Below, piece by piece: positions 14,004-15,397 of a stretch of DNA of 15,397 nucleotides. The first letter of the stretch is position 1, and every line of letters starts with the position of its first letter. Source of the DNA: JAFARZ01 sp035651595 (lineage in GTDB: Bacteria > Actinomycetota > Actinomycetes > Streptosporangiales > Streptosporangiaceae); contig DASRFJ010000260.1 in the NCBI GenBank assembly GCA_035651595.1, positions 1 through 15,397 on the forward strand. Direction: 5' to 3'. The notes below the pieces were generated by a model. The model was not told the origin of the DNA. It did not search any database and was given only the letters and a program-made list of their open reading frames with translations. Position numbers and translations under genes: made by a program.

Positions 14004-14471
14004 ATGTCGAGACGGCTTATAGCGCTTCTGGCGGTAATCTTCGCATGCCTGGGTCTTGCGGCCGGCACGGGGCCCGAGGCCATCGCGGCGACCACCACAC
14101 CCGCGAACTACCTCGGCGCCACCGGAATCCTGCCGCCCGCGACCGATGATGGGATCCTCTGCGAAGTTGGAGTGGATTACCCGCACAAGTCCATGCACGT
14201 CCCAACTACGGTCAACGTCAGCGCTGAAGTCGACTGCTCGGATCCAGTCACGCTGATCGACCTGACGGTCGACCTCTACCGCAACGGCGTGCTGGTCAAT
14301 TACAACTTCTTCGCCAAGGGCCCCGGCAGCACTCTTATCGGACGCACACATGCGGACTGCGTTACCGGAAACTACACCGCCGAAGCGGACGTGACAGTTG
14401 ATTTCCCGACTGGATTCCCGCGCGTCATTTCAGACACCTTCTATAGTCCCACGATCCACATCACCTGCTAG
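14004..14471 (+). CDS. Small secreted four-cysteine protein, unknown function
   Basis: A 155-aa protein I do not recognise. The N-terminus is a clear signal peptide: MSRR, a hydrophobic core LIALLAVIFACLGLAA, and probable cleavage after the AIA of PEAIA near residue 28. The mature part is about 125 residues with four cysteines (C53, C78, C119, C155), enough for two disulfides, and alternating hydrophobic patterns (VNVSAEVDC, LIDLTVDLYRNGVLV, YTAEADVTVDF) that suggest a beta-sandwich. ATG 14004 follows GGGAGGGG with 7 bases of spacing; the frame stays open upstream to 13905, but that start coincides with the -35 box. It has its own promoter and an RNA leader with a stem-loop. Codon use is less GC-biased than in the flanking operons, which fits an acquired gene. 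Confidence 0.77.
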   Translation: MSRRLIALLAVIFACLGLAAGTGPEAIAATTTPANYLGATGILPPATDDGILCEVGVDYPHKSMHVPTTVNVSAEVDCSDPVTLIDLTVDLYRNGVLVNYNFFAKGPGSTLIGRTHADCVTGNYTAEADVTVDFPTGFPRVISDTFYSPTIHITC

Positions 14472-14516
14472 CTAGTCAGCAGCTCGGCCCGGAGGCTTGC
14501 CTGCCGTGACGGCCTG

Positions 14517-14522
14517 TATGGT
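14517..14522 (+). promoter_or_regulatory. Leaderless-type extended -10 of the VOC gene
   Basis: TGTATGGT contains the TANNNT hexamer TATGGT at 14517-14522, and the start codon begins 5 bases later. There is no Shine-Dalgarno and no well-spaced -35. A leaderless transcript is the simplest reading, slightly tighter than the ideal spacing. Confidence 0.35.
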
Positions 14523-14527
14523 GGATC

Positions 14528-14926
14528 ATGCCCTTGAGCGACTTCCACCTGAGAGCGTCGATTGCCGTATCCGACATAGCGCAGGCGGTCGCGTTCTACG
14601 AGGGCAAGCTTGGTTTGCAGGCGCTGCAGTCCGGTCCCAGCGCCAAGATCGCGGGCGGCAGCCGCGTCTACGGCTCTGGCGGCGGCCCAGCGCTGAACGT
14701 GTACCAGTCCGTCACGGCGGGGAAGTCACCCGCGACAATGGCGACTTGGCATGTCGACGACATCGACCAGGTTGTTGCCGAACTAACCGCCGCTGGCGTC
14801 GACTTCGTCCGCTACGACGAGTACGACCACGACGCCAGGGGCATCACCGCGAGGGCTGGCGGTGGTCGCATCGCCTGGTTCCAGGATCCAGACGGCAACA
14901 CGTTCGCCATCGAAGCTGACGCCTAG
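14528..14926 (+). CDS. VOC superfamily (glyoxalase/bleomycin-resistance-like) protein
   Basis: A 132-aa single-chain protein of two beta-alpha-beta-beta-beta modules. The first runs from about residue 6, with SIAVSDIAQAVAFYEGKLGL (11-30); the second from about 70, with TWHVDDIDQVVAELTAAGVD and the closing IAWFQDPDGNTFAIE (115-129). E129 is the usual C-terminal metal ligand position; H7 is a candidate N-terminal ligand. Members act as metal-dependent lyases, isomerases, dioxygenases or antibiotic-binding proteins, and nothing here narrows that. It starts at ATG 14528, 56 bases after the secreted-protein stop, without a Shine-Dalgarno but with a nearby -10, so it is probably transcribed on its own. 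No terminator hairpin follows. Confidence 0.9.
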   Translation: MPLSDFHLRASIAVSDIAQAVAFYEGKLGLQALQSGPSAKIAGGSRVYGSGGGPALNVYQSVTAGKSPATMATWHVDDIDQVVAELTAAGVDFVRYDEYDHDARGITARAGGGRIAWFQDPDGNTFAIEADA

Positions 14927-14940
14927 GCTGCTCTGACTAG

Positions 14941-14963
14941 ATTCGAAAAAAATAATTAAATAC
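14941..14963. other. AT-rich patch
   Basis: A block with A7 and AATAATTAAATA stands out in the GC-rich surroundings, 15 bases after the VOC stop codon. On the minus strand it reads as a T-run, but no hairpin precedes it in the right place, so I cannot call it an intrinsic terminator. It may be an upstream promoter element or foreign DNA. Confidence 0.35.
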
Positions 14964-14998
14964 GGCGCGGCGGAACGGCGGAGGCTCCGCGTCTCGTG

Positions 14999-15013
14999 TT
15001 ACTGTTCGAGTAA
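14999..15013. promoter_or_regulatory. TetR-type operator-like dyad overlapping an ATG
   Basis: TTACT and AGTAA flank the 5-base centre GTTCG in a perfect inverted repeat. The last A is the first base of the ATG at 15013. Dyads of this sort over the start codon are frequent in autoregulated TetR-family genes of actinomycetes. Confidence 0.4.
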
Positions 15014-15177
15014 TGAGCAGGGACCGTGCAAGACCTCGAAACAGCACGGGCGGGGAGCCCGGGGGACAGCCCCGGCGCGGCCGCCCGGGCCTCGCGCTGG
15101 CCGGGCAGCTGGCCGCAAGCACATGCGGCACTGAACGTTCCCTGCGGCGACGTGCACCAAGTGGACAGCTGCGCTAA
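15013..15177 (+). pseudogene. Short ORF, possible remnant of a TetR-family regulator N-terminus
   Basis: The 54-codon frame encodes MSRDRARPRNSTGG and then RRGRPGLALAGQ before a stop. A basic leader ending in RRGRP followed by L is how many actinomycete TetR regulators begin, just before the helix-turn-helix. Here no helix-turn-helix follows in this or the neighbouring frames, so the rest is lost if the origin is right. The operator-like dyad over its start codon supports the idea. No ribosome binding site is seen. It may equally be chance. Confidence 0.25.
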
Positions 15178-15183
15178 CCGAGC

Positions 15184-15198
15184 GGCACGCGGCGTGCC
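15184..15198. terminator. Short hairpin after the right-edge gene
   Basis: GGCACGC (15184-15190) and GCGTGCC (15192-15198) are exact reverse complements around one base, forming at least a 5-6 bp stem with a 3-5 base loop. It lies 3 bases beyond the stop of the minus-strand partial gene, where a terminator would be expected, but has no U-tract. Confidence 0.4.
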
Positions 15199-15201
15199 CG
15201 G

Positions 15202-15397
15202 CTAAACTCCGCCGCCCGTGTAGATCGCGCCTGCCCGTCCGCTGTCGGTCAGGCCGATCTGCTTGTCGATACTGCGCGGGTCGGCACCGGCCAGCCGGGA
15301 CATCCGCACTACAGCGTCGAGGCCGGCACGCAAGACCGCGTTCGCGTCGTCGTCGCGGCCAGCGGTGCTAGACAGCGCGCGACGCAGCGCGGCGAGC
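15202..15397 (-). CDS. C-terminal part of an unrecognised protein, cut by the window edge
   Basis: The minus strand is open from the right edge for 64 codons to a TAG at 15204-15202. Third positions are strongly G or C. The peptide has a helical, Ala/Arg/Asp-rich start (LAALRRALSSTAGRDDDAN), then VLRAGLDAVVRMSRLAG and PRSIDKQIGLTDSGRAGAIY before a TGGGV end. This looks like the end of a real gene rather than a chance frame. I cannot assign a family. The N-terminus lies outside the window. Confidence 0.55.
   Translation of the reverse strand, partial: LAALRRALSSTAGRDDDANAVLRAGLDAVVRMSRLAGADPRSIDKQIGLTDSGRAGAIYTGGGV

Noticed and set aside
14004..14060. Lipobox at C15 of the small secreted protein
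   Set aside because: The preceding residues V-I-F-A do not fit the lipobox, and the cysteine sits inside the hydrophobic core; ordinary signal peptidase I cleavage near residue 28 fits better.

Overview
The window is strongly GC-rich. It has actinomycete traits: GC-biased third codon positions, GTG starts, stop/start overlaps of the ATGA, GTGA and TGATG type, several probable leaderless promoters, and an ECF sigma factor linked to an ABC module. A high-GC actinomycete (Actinomycetota) is the most likely source; I cannot name a genus. No rRNA, tRNA, CRISPR array or intact mobile element is visible.

Positions 1-5486 (+): a tightly coupled aerobic benzoyl-CoA (box) catabolic operon. The order is boxC (benzoyl-CoA-dihydrodiol lyase), boxB (diiron benzoyl-CoA 2,3-epoxidase), a benzoate-type CoA ligase and a TIM-barrel amidohydrolase. 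All junctions overlap by 1 or 4 bases. The reductase gene boxA and the semialdehyde dehydrogenase gene are absent here and may lie left of the window. A TTGACA promoter inside an inverted repeat stands directly before boxC.

Positions 5483-8519: a minus-strand pair, an orphan membrane histidine kinase followed by a DUF2207-like membrane protein. The pair converges on the box operon with overlapping stop codons. Divergent from the kinase is a RibD/dihydrofolate-reductase-like gene.

Positions 8520-10770: a secreted clan-A-like glycoside hydrolase with a C-terminal ricin-type lectin domain (minus strand). It ends at a long hairpin. Upstream lie two abutting perfect 14-bp palindromes and a third LacI-like operator, which point to sugar-responsive repression.

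Positions 10771-13356 (+): an unknown 185-aa protein, then an operon of ECF sigma factor, six-helix membrane protein and ABC ATPase. No classical anti-sigma factor is recognisable.

Positions 13357-15397: an accessory-looking stretch. It holds a roughly 650-bp gene-poor region with a well-nested RNA-like hairpin and several further stem-loops, a small secreted four-cysteine protein with its own promoter, a VOC/glyoxalase-fold protein, an AT-rich patch, an operator-like dyad overlapping a short ORF that may be a TetR-regulator remnant, and the C-terminal end of an unrecognised minus-strand gene at the right edge.
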